NCBI GenBank assembly: GCA_947683625.1
Contig: CANTUR010000156.1
Coordinates: 1,302,001-1,366,000, forward strand
From: Mallotus nudiflorus
Taxonomy: Eukaryota > Streptophyta > Magnoliopsida > Malpighiales > Euphorbiaceae
Direction of reading: 5' to 3'
Length of the DNA stretch: 64,000 bases
In this document: positions 34,573 through 46,040 of the stretch, piece after piece
Layout of the letters: the number at the start of each line of letters is the position of its first letter
Numbering within the stretch: the first letter of the stretch is position 1
Position numbers and translations under genes: made by a program
The notes under the pieces: model-generated
Databases searched by the model: none
Told to the model about the DNA's origin: nothing
Seen by the model: the letters and a program-made list of their open reading frames with translations, nothing else

Positions 34573-37500
34573 ATGAGGCGTGTGTGAACCGACCCTAATG
34601 CCGATCTGACTCTCATATTTGATGAGCAGTCTGTGCACGATGAGGCTCCCCCTCCTGCTCCATGTCATAAGGGTAGAGGTAGAGGTAGAGATTGAGCCAG
34701 GGTAGCTGTAATTGAGATTCCTGATCAGTAGTTAGTCGAGCCTAAAGCCCCAGCCATTGACCCCACAGCCTTTACAACTAGACTGACAGGGATTAATCAG
34801 GGTCTTACAGCATTGAATCAGGTAATGCCCCTTGTGCAGAAGATGCTACAGCAGAGGAATCAAGGGATGACAAATATTGATGCAGCACTTCTTTACTCCC
34901 AGATCGGTAGAGTTACTTTTGACGGTACAGGTGATGACTTAGACTTCATTAATTCTATTAAGGCACATACTAAGACGGGACACACGAATTATCAGCGGAT
35001 AATGATTATAGAGTTGTCAGTTCAAGCAGCAGCTCAAGACTAGTTCATATAGTTGATTCAGTCGTCTATGCATGAGTTGACTTGGCCAGAGTTTAAGGAT
35101 CACTTTTTGAGATTCTTCTGTCCTCTAACCACCAGAGATGCCTACAGGTGGTAGTTGCTCCACATTACTAGAGGGGATAGGTCAGTGGAGGACTACACCA
35201 GGGATTTTAATAGGTTGTCCCAACATGAAGAAGATATCAAGAGGGACCCTTACAGAGTAGTGGAGTTGTATGTTATCGAATTGGGACCCGCTTTTATTGG
35301 TATGCGTATTGAGGACTGCACCCTAGAGAGTGTGATTAAGGAGGCCCGTTTGATTGAGAGGTGACATATTCGCCAGGTCACCATGATAGATCCCTATATA
35401 ATTGGTGGTAGTGGATATGGTGCTTCTCCCGGGTATCAGCAGCCAATATTTCATATTGGTAGTTCGAGTCAGCAGGCTGCGGGTAGTTCACAGCAGGGTG
35501 GTAAGAGGTCCAGGACTCATCGAGTTGGCCGACATGGTTATGCTACAAATAGGAGAAGTGGTAGGGGTCACAGATTCAGTACTGGAGTCAGCAGCAGTAG
35601 TAGTGGGCAGAGCTCCAAACAGAGTAGTTCTGGGTCTAGGGCCAATGCATGTGCAAATTGGGGACGATTCCATCAGGGCCCATGTCATTTGTTGTCAGGC
35701 GCTTGCTTTAGATGTGGACAGGTTGGTCATCTTGCTAGAGCTTGTACTCACTCTGGATACCATCCACAGTACGCTCAGGGTTCGTCTTCATCAATGGCTC
35801 AGTCCTACTATCCAATGCCCCAGTAGTATAGAGCACTAGTACAGCCACAGCTTATGGGTCAACAGGGCCAAGGTTCAGTTAGGAGGCCTAGTGGTCATGG
35901 GCTTGTGCAGCCTTTGACATCTCAGCAGGCAGGTCATGGTCAGGCTTGAGTGTTCACTTTGACACCACAGGATGCTCAGACTTCGAATGCGGTGGTAGTA
36001 GGTATTCTCTTAGTCTGTGCATGTGATGCTAGAGTATTATTTGACCCCAGCGCTTCGTATTCATTCATTCTCCTATGTTTGCTTCAAGAATTGAGTGGCA
36101 GCCTTCCAGGTTGTCCTTTCCTCTATCTTTATTGACTCCTCTTAGTGACGAGTTAGAGATAGATATTTTCTTTCCTTCATTTTTAGTGTTGGTTGATGGT
36201 AAAGAATTATTGGCGGACTTGGTATTGCTTGATGTGCTAGAATTCGACGTCATTTTGGGTATGGATTGGTTGTCGAGGTATTATGCTTCTGTGAATTATC
36301 GAGAGAAAGAAGTGGTGTTTAGAATTCCAAATAAAGAAGATTTTTTTTTAAAGGTGAAAGGAGCTCCATGCCTCGTAATCTCATTTCTTCCATTACAGCT
36401 CGAAAGATGCTTATAAGGGGTTGTCAGGGTTACTTGGCAATGGTAAGAGATGTTAAGAAAGAGAATAGGGCGATTGAACAGGTGCCAGTGGTGTGTGAAT
36501 TTATGGATGTCTTTCCTAAAGAATTACCAAGATTACCACCATACAGAGAGATAGAGTTCTGTATCGATGTTATACCTGGTACAAATCCTATTTCTATGCC
36601 ACCCTATAGAATGGCACCAGCTGAATTATAGGAGCTGAAGGAGAAATTACAAGAGTTACTTGATAAGGGTTTCATAAGACCCAGTACATCACCTTGGGGT
36701 GAATGGTGTTGTTTGTTAAGAAGAAGGATGGTAGCCTTTGACTCTATATTGATTACAGATAGTTGAACAAGGTCACCATCAAGAACAAGTATCCACTTCC
36801 AAGGATCGATGACCTGTTTGATCAGCTTCAAGGTGCTACATGCTTCTCTAAGATAGACTTGAGATCTAGGTATCACCAGTTAAGGATTATAAGAGGTGAT
36901 GAGCCCAAAATAGCATTTTGGATGGCCATTATGAGTTCTTAGTAATGTCCTTTGGGTTGACTAATGCTCCAGTAGCCTTTATGGACTTTATGAATTGGGT
37001 GTTCAGGCCATACTTGGATCGATTTGTAATAGTCTTCATTGATGATATCTTGGTTTATTCCAAGAGTGAAGCTGAGCATTTTATGCATCTGAGAAGGGTG
37101 CTTCAGACTTTAAGGGAGCACAGGTTGTATGCCAAGTTTTTAAAGTGCGAGTTCTAGTTAAATCAAGTGGCATTTTTAGGCCACGTGATTTCTAAGGATG
37201 GCATACAAGTGGACCCTAAGAAGATAGAAGCTATTACGGAGTCGCCGAGGTCGACTACAGTTAGAGAAGTACGGAGTTTCCTGGGTTTAGCAGACTATTA
37301 CAGGAGATTTATGAAGGACTTCTCTAAAATTGTTGCACCTTTGACAAGGCTAACCCAGAAGAGTGCTAAGTTTGTGTGGACAGACAGATGTGAAGAGCAC
37401 TTTCAGTTATTAAAGGATTTATTAACGTCAGCTCCAATTCTGACTTTGCCTTCTAGAAATGAAGGGTATACAATGTATTATGATGCTTCCAGAGTAGGGT

Positions 37501-38885
37501 TGGGCTGTGTGTTGATGCAAAATGGCCAAGTAATTGCTTATGCTTAAAGGTAGTTGAAGAAGCACGAGCAAAACTATCTTACTCATGACTTGGAGATGGC
37601 AGTCGTTGTGTTTGCTTTGAAAATATGGAGGCATTACTTGTATGGGGTGACATATAAGATATGCATTGATCATAAAAGCTTGAAATATATATTCCAATAG
37701 AGGGACTTGAACTGAGGCAGAGAGAATGGATGGAACTTCTTAAGGATTATGACTGTTCCATTTTATAGCATCCAGGCAAGGCGAATGTTATTGTTGATGC
37801 CTTGAGTAGGAAGTCAGCGGGCAGTCTTGCCCACATCAGCACAGAAAGGAGGCCCATTATCAAGGAGTTGCATAGGTTGATTGATCAAGGGTTGCAGATG
37901 AAAGTTACTCGAAAGTGCCTTTTAGCTCAATTCAGAGTACGATTTGTATACTTAGATCGAGTTAAGGCAACTCAGAATAGAGACCCACAGTTGTAGAGGA
38001 TTATGTATGAAGTACAGTAAGGGTAGTCAAGAGACTTTGTGGTTGATAGAGAAGGTGTATTGTGGTTGGGCACTAGGATTTGTGTGCTAGATGTTGATGA
38101 CTTGAGGAAGGAAATTATGGAAGAGGCATATTTTTCTGCTTATAGTGTTCATCCAGGTTCTACTAAAATGTATCATGACTTGAAGGATACATATTGGTGG
38201 AATGGAATGAAAAGGGATATTGTAGAGTTTATGTCTAGATTTTTGACTTGTCAGTAAGTGAAGCTTGAACATTAGAGACCCTCGGGATTATTGCAGCCTA
38301 TGCCAATTCCCGAATGGAAATGGGACATGATAGCTATGGACTTTGTGACTGGGCTACCTCGGACTACAGGAGGTTATGATGTATTTGGGTGATTGTTAAT
38401 AGGCTAACTAAGTCAGCACACTTTCTACCAATAAAGAAGACGTACTCTACTGATAGACTAGCAAGACTTTATGTCAATAGAATTGTTTGTCTACATGGAG
38501 TACTAGTGAGTATAGTGTTAGATAGAGGAGCCATATTCACCTCAGTCTTTTGGCAAGAGTTACACAAGGCCTTGGGCACCAGATTGGATTTCAATACGGC
38601 CTTCCATCCTCAGACAGATGGTCAGTCAGAGAGGACCATCTAGATGTTAGAAGATATGCTGAGGATGTGTGTAATGGACTTTGGAGGATAGTGGGATTCA
38701 CACTTCCCATTGATTAAGTTTGCTTACAATAATAGCTATCATGCTAGCATTGAGATGGCTCCGTATGAGGCACTGTATGGTAGAAAGTGCATATCACCAT
38801 TATGTTGGGAGATTGGTGAAAGACAATTAATGGGTCCAGAGTTAGTGTAGGTGACTTCAGAGAAAGTCCCCATTATACCGCAGCG
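34573..38885 (+). pseudogene. gag-pol: Family-1 chromovirus gag-pol, 5' part
   Basis: The ATG at 34573 (MRRV then stop) matches the gag start of the 52495-63975 element. Gag continues in pieces (34813-35043, 35155-35364) to the zinc knuckle CFRCGQVGHLARAC at 35704-35745. The protease site reads LFDPSASYSFI (Asp codon at 36043) where the young element has DPGAT. RT (36580-37150) keeps FIDDILVYS but has stops and frameshifts. RNase H is at about 37460-37790. The integrase zinc region is at 38140-38256, and the core has VNRLTKSAHFLP and FHPQTDGQSERTI. It ends at PQRL, where a solo LTR is inserted. At least ten stops are visible. Confidence 0.9.
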
Positions 38886-39656
38886 ATTGATGTAATATCC
38901 CGAGTTTTTAAATATTTTTATACTACATCGGGATATGTAGTGTTAATAATTTTTGTATTTATTTATGATATTTCATGAGTTGTTATTTAATAAAAATTTA
39001 TTTTTATTATTTTACGTTATTTTAAGTATTTTACGTAAAATTTTCTCGGGACTTGCATTTTCGGGGAAATTTTCACGTAAATAATTTACTATTAATTATT
39101 TTAAATAGATTTCCGGACGTGCATGAACTCATATATATTTTTAAAATATTAAATAACCTATATATGTGTACTTATTTATTTAATTAAGTTTTAATTAATT
39201 ACCCTAATATTTTATTATTTATTAATTAGTTTTAATATTATTTAATTATTTTTAAGTGTATTAAATTTTTAAAATATTAAATTATATGTGTGTGGTGTAT
39301 ATTTAATGTGTGTGATTTTATATTATTTTAATATATAGTGTAAAGTATATATATATACATATTATATGTCAAAAATCAAAATTTATTATAAATTATCGAA
39401 TTGCCCCTCCCTTTTCCTTCCTCTTCCCCGACGCCCTTCTCCTCCTTCCTCATTGCGCGACTCCATTCACCACCGTTCAGAGTGCTTGTCGGATGTCTAC
39501 CACCTTCCTCCAGTTGCTCAGCCCCTCCTTCCACCCTCTCCGACGCCGGTGAATGCTGCAACAACCCGAGAAGCCGAAATTTGGAGCTACGTTGATTAAG
39601 CCATTTTCGGCCACTATTTTCGACACCACTGGTCTCTTTCTTCTCCTTGAGCTCCA

Positions 39657-40549
39657 GTGAGTGTGATTCCAAGCTTTGTTTCACTTAAAATGGTCTAGAT
39701 TTGCTTAAGTTTCAATTTTGGTAATTCGGCCATTTTGGGGTTCTTAATTTTTTTGAACTTCGAATTGATTGATTCATGAAAAATTCCTTCACAAATGTTG
39801 ATCCTAGTAGCTTAATCTTCATGTTTGAATTTTTGTAGAATTTTTGGGTATTTTTGAATATTTTAATATTATTTTCTAATTTTCAAAAATTAATTAAATA
39901 AATTATGAAATTGTGTTTTATGATAAATATAGGTGTTGAAATGAATTATAGAAATTTATTTGGAATTTTTATAAATTTCTATGTATTTATTTTGAATTTA
40001 TTTAGGTTTATGTAATTTTGGAAAATTAGGTTAATTGTGTTTTTAATTGAAATTAATTAGTTAATTGAGTTTATTTATTGATATTATTGATTAATATGTT
40101 GAGAAAATTAATTTTGAATAATTATACTATTTTTGGTGAATTTTTGGAGTAATTTTAGTATATTATATATATATGGGTATTTTGGTAATTTTACCCTAAA
40201 TTGACTAAAAATGTAATTAAATTGGTTTTAATAGCTATTTAGGGTATAAAAATGATTTCTAAAAATTATTTAGTATTTTTAATTAATTAAAACTATTTTT
40301 CGTGAATTATTTTCAAATTATATATATAATATATGATTTTTCTAAATAAATGAGTTTTATTGGTTTTTAATGTGTTTTAAGGTTAATTATGTAATTACTA
40401 CTTATAAAATGTATTCCTATAATATAAGGGTATTTTTGGTATTTTTATATTATTCTGTGAATTGTGGACACCGGTCGGTAAACTGTAGTTTGGAGTCCAG
40501 GTTGTGGATGTGTTTCTGTGTTTGTTTTTCGAAGTGTGTTTCTTTGCAG
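39657..40549 (+). other. Predicted LTR intron 1 (family 2)
   Basis: Donor CCA|GTGAGTGTG at 39657 after a C/T-rich GC-higher block, acceptor TTTCTTTGCAG at 40549 after a T-rich stretch. The interior is strongly AT-rich. In the young element the same donor is CCG|GTGAGTG and the acceptor is identical (62287-63207 on minus). Family 1 has equivalent sites. Confidence 0.5.
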
Positions 40550-40803
40550 GGCCGGCTCTACTCTTTGAGTAGAGAGATGTCCATTTTACAGGGGAGGTTC
40601 TGTCGAATTTTTGGTAGAATTCTCGTAAAACGTGATGTCCGGTCGAATCCTAATTTTAATTATGTGTCTAATATTCTAGATCGAGTTTCTAGGATTTCTG
40701 TTAGGTTTATTTTGATGACCATTATTTTTATTTGTTTAGTTACGCCAAGACTGAGGCCTAGTGGACCAGGCCCATCGGACCTATCTCGAGGGGCACACTA
40801 AGT
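40550..40803 (+). other. Predicted LTR exon 2 with hairpins
   Basis: 254 nt, GC-richer than both flanks. Begins with CTCTACTC-TTT-GAGTAGAG (40556-40574), followed by a longer foldback bounded by TTTTAC (from 40584) and GTAAAA (from 40625). The equivalent exon is 255 nt in the young element (62032-62286) and 308 nt in the family-1 3' LTR (44343-44650). Confidence 0.5.
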
Positions 40804-41691
40804 GTGAGTTACTATTTTATATATATGTTCTCTAGGGTGCATGATTTTAGAAATTTATGTTTTATTTTGATTAAATATGCATAAATAATTTAAGCAGTAC
40901 TTAGTTTATTTTTGGTTTATTTTCTATATATTTTAAACTATATGCATGCTTTATTAATGAATTATGTTTGAAATGTTTTCAAATACAATTTTGGTTTATT
41001 TTGTAATGTAATTGGATTTATTTAACTTATATATACTCGAAATATACTTGGTTTACTTTTGGTATATTTCTAGTATATATATGGTTATTGTTGCTATTAT
41101 ATTTAAATTCATGCATCATTTACTTTTATGAATGTATGTTTTATATTTAAAATGAAGGATATCAATATAACGTGCTACCTAGTGGGCAGCACTAGGACCG
41201 AGTACGTACCGGTACGCTTATAACATTTAGGCTATATTACTAACCATTTATGGATATTAATTGGATTGATTATTTGATGTGTGATATGATTTGGGAGTGT
41301 GATTGCTGGAGCTCGGTTGACCAAGTGTCTCGGGGCCAATCACACTGACAGTCAGACTGTTGGAGCTCGGTTGACTTAGTGTCTCGGGGCCAGTCTACTG
41401 TCCAAATGGATCAAGTGATTATATATTGGAATAAGTGAGCCTGTATGGCTAGAGTGTTGTCTAACACTGTTTTGAGGTTGCGATATTCTAGGGTTCTATT
41501 CGATCCTTCATAAACTGTGATTTTCAATAAAAATATATAAAATGATTTTTATTGCATCTGTGTGTATTTGCTTGTATACATACATATTATATATACTTTT
41601 GATTGTATGCATTGGCATTTAGTATGCATGTATATATACTATAGTAATTCACTTAGTGAGGTCTGACTCCCCTCTGTTGACTATTTTTCAG
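40804..41691 (+). other. Predicted LTR intron 2 (family 2)
   Basis: Donor GTGAGTTAC at 40804 (TTAG|GTGAGTTAC in the young element) and acceptor CTATTTTTCAG at 41691. Upstream of the acceptor lies GTGAGGTCTGACTCCCCTC, whose CTGAC fits the plant branch-point consensus CTRAY. It contains the CCTAGTG/CACTAGG hairpin and a 54-bp tandem repeat. Confidence 0.5.
41178..41196 (+). other. Conserved hairpin in LTR intron 2
   Basis: CCTAGTG-GGCAG-CACTAGG, a perfect 7-bp stem with a 5-nt loop. Family 1 has CCTGGTG-GGCTT-CACCAGG at 2590-2608 and an equal stem at 33516-33534, so the fourth pair changes from A-T to G-C with pairing kept. Confidence 0.6.
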
Positions 41692-42080
41692 GAGAGTCAT
41701 CATCTTCAGACCTCAGTAGCAGGCATGTACACCGGATTTCTTCCGCCCTGGCTTCTTTATGTAAACTGCTTATCTGAGTCTTGAGTTTTATTTTTATAAT
41801 CTAGACACTGCAGTAGTTGTATAAAGTCATGAGATATGTACTTTAAATATTTGAAATGGATTTGTATTAAAAGTTTATTTATATATATGAGATGAGGATT
41901 TGATTTAAATCCCGTGGTGGAATATTATTTTGATACTTAAGATTTTATTTTTGCTGCATTAAGTGTTGTTGTTATTATTATTGTATGTTTTATTTTATTT
42001 TTAGGCTTGCTACAGGTTCCGGATTCTAAAGAATTGTCGTTCCTTAGCGCCGGTCATGGCCCCTGTTTTGGGTCGTGACA

Positions 42081-42570
42081 ATTGAAAACAGCCTTTAGCA
42101 GACAGAAGAGCTATGTTGACCCTAAGAGGAAGGATGTATCCTTTATGGTTGGAGACATGGTGTTCCTGAAGGTGTCTCCAATGAAAGGAGTTATGAGATT
42201 TGACAAGAAGGGTAAGCTACCTCCTAGATACATTAGACCGTTTGAGATTCGGTCTAGAGTGGGTAAAGTGGCGTATAGGCTGGTGTTACCACCAGAACTA
42301 TCAAGAATCCATCTTGTATTTCATGTGTCTATATTGAGGAAATACATTCCTAATCCATCTCATGTGTTGCAACCTCAAGCCGTAGAGCTTAACGACGATC
42401 TCACTTATAAGGAGTACCCAGTGGCGATTATGGATCGCCAAATCCAATAGTTGCGAACTAAGGAGATACCAATGGTGAAGGTGCTATGGAGTAACCATTC
42501 TGCTGAGGATTGCACTTGGGAAACTGAAGTTGAGATGCAAGTTTCTTTCCCGTATCTCTTTTCCTCTTAA
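42081..42570 (+). pseudogene. pol: Family-1 chromovirus pol, 3' part (integrase end, chromodomain)
   Basis: Continues integrase after the solo LTR: FSRQKSYVDPKRKDVSF, FLKVSPMKGVMRFDKKGKL, then the GPY/F-like YIRPFEIRSRVG. A stop at 42448-42450 splits it from the C-terminal chromodomain-like stretch (RTKEIPMVKVLWSN, WETEVEMQVSFPYLF), which ends at the natural stop 42568-42570. Chromodomains of this type can direct insertion to heterochromatin, in line with the nested surroundings. Confidence 0.88.
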
Positions 42571-42614
42571 GCTTTGTAATTCTTCTTTTCTTGAATTCGA
42601 GGACGAATTCTTAT

Positions 42615-42626
42615 AAGGAGGGGAGA
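42615..42626 (+). other. Polypurine tract of family-1 chromovirus
   Basis: AAGGAGGGGAGA directly before the 3' LTR start at 42628; this is the usual plus-strand primer site. Confidence 0.85.
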
Positions 42627-43088
42627 CTGTAATACCCTATATTATTTTTTATTTATTTAAATTAAGTAATCATTTAATTTGCATTATTAGTAAATAATTT
42701 TAAACTATATTAAATAATTGTTCATTAGCTAACTATATTATTATGTTAGGGGTATGAAATTATTATTTTGGTAAATTATATTTCCTATAGTACTAAATAT
42801 TATTTGACTATTTTATAAGTATTTTATATTAGCCTTGTTATTTTAAAGTCTAAATATGTAATATATATGTTATTAGGGTTTATTATAAATATAAGTTTAT
42901 TATAATAGTATGTGTGTATGTGTGTGTGTGTGTGTATACAGATTCATACAAAAACACATCTCCTGCCCAAAACAACCTCCCCACTTCCACCCGTCACCAT
43001 CTCTATCTTCCCTCTCACTGTGCCGCTCCCATCACTACCCGAAAACCCCATCTCCGCCATGGACAGAAGCTCCCAGGTTGTTGCTGCT

Positions 43089-43155
43089 ATTCTTCTTCTT
43101 CTTCTTCTTCTTCTTTTTCTTCTTCTTCTTCTTTTTCTTCTTCTTCTTCTTCTTC
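43089..43155. repeat. (TTC)n microsatellite in LTR exon 1
   Basis: About 22 TTC units with two TTTTTC interruptions. Shorter equivalents are at 31805-31842 and 907-927. It gives runs of Phe, Ser or Leu in any translated frame and does not indicate a gene. Confidence 0.9.
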
Positions 43156-44137
43156 GCCAGGCAGCAACTTCCCTTCCTCATGTGACAACCTGCTCTCCCA
43201 GCTCCACCCAACTCTGGTTCTCCTTCTCTTGTGTTGCCTCTCTATTGTGACTTGCTGCTCCCTCAGCCTCCATTTCTGGTGGCAGCGAGTTTCCCCTTCC
43301 CCCTTTGTTCTTCCAGCTTAGTGGTGAGTGGTACTCACCCGATCCCTCCTTTCCTTCCTTGATCTTGATTATTTTGGTAGATTTGTTTAGTTAATTGATG
43401 TTGTTTAGTGTTTTAGGATATTGATTTTTAATTTTTGACAATCTTAGTGAGTTATGTGATTTTTTCAGAATTCTATTTGAATTTTATGTGATTTTTATTT
43501 GATAATTAGTTGGTTGTTAATTGAATTTAAGTAGTAATTAGGTTAATTAATGTAATTATTTGTAATGTATTGATGTTTATTTAAGATTTTTTAGAAATTA
43601 TAGAGTTAATTATAATTTTGTAAATTTTGGGTATTTAATTAATATTTTTATTAATTTCAAAAATTATTGTAAAAATTTTTGAAATTTTGATGATTAATAT
43701 TATTATTAAATGTTATTAATTTTAGAACTTAAATTATGTTTTTTGTGATTTTTATACTATTTTTATAATTATTTTTAAGTTTATGTCAAATGTGGATAAT
43801 TAAGTTAAATTTATATTTTGGAAGAAATTATTAGATGATTTTATGTTTTTAATTATATTAAGAAGTTTAATGTTGAGAAAATAATTATATAATTTTTAAG
43901 GAATTTTTTTTAGATCATTCACTATTTTACACTAATTAACACAATTATTTTTTTCAAATAATATATTAGGTATTATTTTTAGTATTATGTGAAATTTGGA
44001 TATTTTGGGTACTAAATTATGAACTTGATAGTAAATAAATTTATTGTGGAGATTTATTAATATGAGTAATTAAATATAGGTTATAATTATATTTTGATAA
44101 TGAAATGTAAATTGAGTTATTTAATTGTTGAATAATT

Positions 44138-44139
<2 letters not shown>

Positions 44140-44177
<38 letters not shown>
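44140..44177. repeat. (TA)n microsatellite inside LTR intron 1
   Basis: About 18 TA units, at the site where the 5' LTR carries (GA)n. Confidence 0.9.
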
Positions 44178-44180
<3 letters not shown>

Positions 44181-45709
44181 AATATATGTTTGTGTAATAT
44201 GTATTTTTGGGGAAATAAATGATTTAATTTTTTTTTTTTTGATGTTTTGTTGAGTTGTGATATCGGTCGGGGCTAAGTGTAGTTCTGGTAGCCCGACTCG
44301 AGTGAGAATGTCTATGATTATTAGAAGTGTGTTTTTATGCAGGTTTGGCTCCACCTTTGGTAGAGAGATGTCCGTTTTACAAAGGAGACTTTGCCGAAAT
44401 TTCGATAGATTTTCTCATAAAACGTGACATTCGTAATAAATTTCTACCGTAAATTAAGCTTTTTCCTGTCCATCGAGTCTTACTCGGTCTTCCTTGAGTC
44501 AGCCTAGAATTTCTCTGTTTTTGTTGATTTCAATTTTAATTTCATAGTCATGTTTTAAAATCGATCTATTAATTTCTTTTCTAGAGCATATCGGAGCAGA
44601 AGCCGTGGGATCGAGGCATATGCACGACCGTTAGCCTTCTCGTTCATCTTGTAAGTCGATAAAATGATCTGTGCGTGTCTTTTATTCAAAGATGTGTGCG
44701 CTCATATTTTTATGTTATTATTATTATATGATTTATTTAATTTAATGTTGTTATTTAAGGTTTAAATGCATTTTATTTATAAAAAATCAGTTTTTGAGAA
44801 ATTTTGGTAGAACGGGCTACCTAGTGGGTTTCACCAGGACCGTGTGCACATGGTAGAGATTGAGAGATGGATCCGATTTATGTATTACTGGTGGATATTA
44901 AACTAGGACAGGTGCCTTGGTGGAAGCCTTTGCTCTCGGGGACTGCTAGTGATTGGAAAGTTAATAATGGACTGGGATGGGTGCCTCGATTAATGTCTTA
45001 GCTCTCGAGGACCCGCCAGTGCCATATATTTGGATTAAGTGATTGACTGCAACTTGGTGCCTTGATTGATGCCTTTGCTCTCATGAACCGGCAGTCTAGT
45101 TGGAACAAGTGAACCTAGTTGGCCATTTAGAACTTTGGGTTTAGGGTTGTACCGAGATTTTTCAAAGGCTATATCTACATATTATAAATTATTTTCACTA
45201 TAACTATATAGTTTTCAAAAAGGTTTTCAACCGTACAACTCTTTTATTGACTTACTCAGTGAGGTCTGATTCCCCTCAATTTACTTTTTTTCAGGAGCTT
45301 AGGAGTTCGACCTCAAATTGCCCCCACGTCGGATTTCTTCATCACCGGCCATATTATGTAGGTCATTGTAAGATGTACTGTAGTAGTACTCTAGAAAGCT
45401 GCAGTAGTATCTGTATTATGAATTGTATAACTTAAGTATATTTGTGTACTTTATTTATATGAACCACGCTTATGTATAATGATTTAAGTTTGATTTATGA
45501 AATGTGACGCCGGAGAATATTCTATTTATGTATTCAATTATGTTTTAATTTCAGAAAAATTAGTTTGATAATGTTTTCTGTTATAAAATAAAGTTTTAAA
45601 TTGTAAGTTTTTATTTTTCTTTTCTTTTAGGCTTACTACAGGTTTTGGGGGCCTTATGCCTACCTATTCCCTAGTGCCGGTCACGTGCCCTCAGGTATGG
45701 GTCGTGACA

Positions 45710-46030
45710 AGGACGCTCAGGGGCATTAACTTGGGCATTTCAAGAGCAATTAATGCTCTTTCTAAAAAAAATAGAATACTGCTAGGCGTCACCTCATTGG
45801 CTTAGGTTGAGACAACCTCATAGGTTTTGTGGGCTTTGGGCCTGATTCAAGCCCATTTCCCTAATTTGGGCTTTGGGTCCATTTTTAGGGGAATTTAGGG
45901 CTTTTGGTCCATTTTCAATAAAGTTTTGGGTTTGATCCTTGCATTTGCTGCTTATCAGTTCTTATCATTGGGTTTCTATCATAGGCCAATCAAACTGGGT
46001 GTCCACGTATAGTATAAAATACATTAACTC
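45710..46030. other. Continuation of the pre-insertion site right of Tat copy B
   Basis: Was contiguous with 31299 before the chromovirus inserted. Contains two more palindrome units (45784-45826) and a stretch of TTTGGGCTT-type repeats (45830-45910) without a gene. It may belong to the outer part of the Tat LTR or to unrelated older sequence. Confidence 0.4.
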
Positions 46031-46040
46031 AAAAAAATGT

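Larger units (their letters stand above)
38891..42080 (+). mobile_element. Family-2 chromovirus solo LTR inside integrase
   Basis: Begins TGTAATATCCCG and ends GGGTCGTGACA, flanked by a perfect 5-bp duplication ATTGA (38886-38890 and 42081-42085). Taking out LTR and one duplication restores the reading PQRLKTA of integrase, so the site is exact. Homologous over its whole length to the LTRs at 52495 and 60747. A solo LTR arises by recombination between the two LTRs of a full element. Confidence 0.95.
31300..45709 (+). mobile_element. Family-1 Tekay/Del-like chromovirus, complete but dead
   Basis: Two LTRs starting TGTAATACCC and ending GTCATGACA or GTCGTGACA, flanked by a perfect 5-bp duplication AGGAC (31295-31299 and 45710-45714). 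The initiator-Met tRNA primer site follows the 5' LTR and a purine tract precedes the 3' LTR. Gag-pol order is gag, PR, RT, RNase H, INT, with a C-terminal chromodomain-like end. Long LTRs (3.1 kb) with this C-terminus suggest the Tekay/Del clade. A 3.2-kb family-2 solo LTR interrupts integrase. LTRs differ by several percent by eye. Confidence 0.92.
42628..45709 (+). repeat. 3' LTR of family-1 chromovirus
   Basis: 3082 bp. Better preserved splice landmarks than the 5' LTR: intron 1 at 43324-44342 (GTGAGTGG to TTATGCAG) and intron 2 at 44651-45294 (GTAAGTCGA to TTTTTTCAG). Differs from the 5' LTR by scattered substitutions, microsatellite changes and a few small indels. Confidence 0.92.

Noticed and set aside
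35402..35839. Alternative frames overlapping the gag zinc-knuckle region
   Set aside because: The frame with CFRCGQVGHLARAC is clearly the true one; the others are shadows.
31268..45805. Possible 35-codon ORF (MSQLVLEHIRTL) that would span the chromovirus insertion when 31299 is joined to 45715
   Set aside because: Short, no recognisable family, and the frame could be open by chance; only its position after array D and TATA-like sequence is suggestive.
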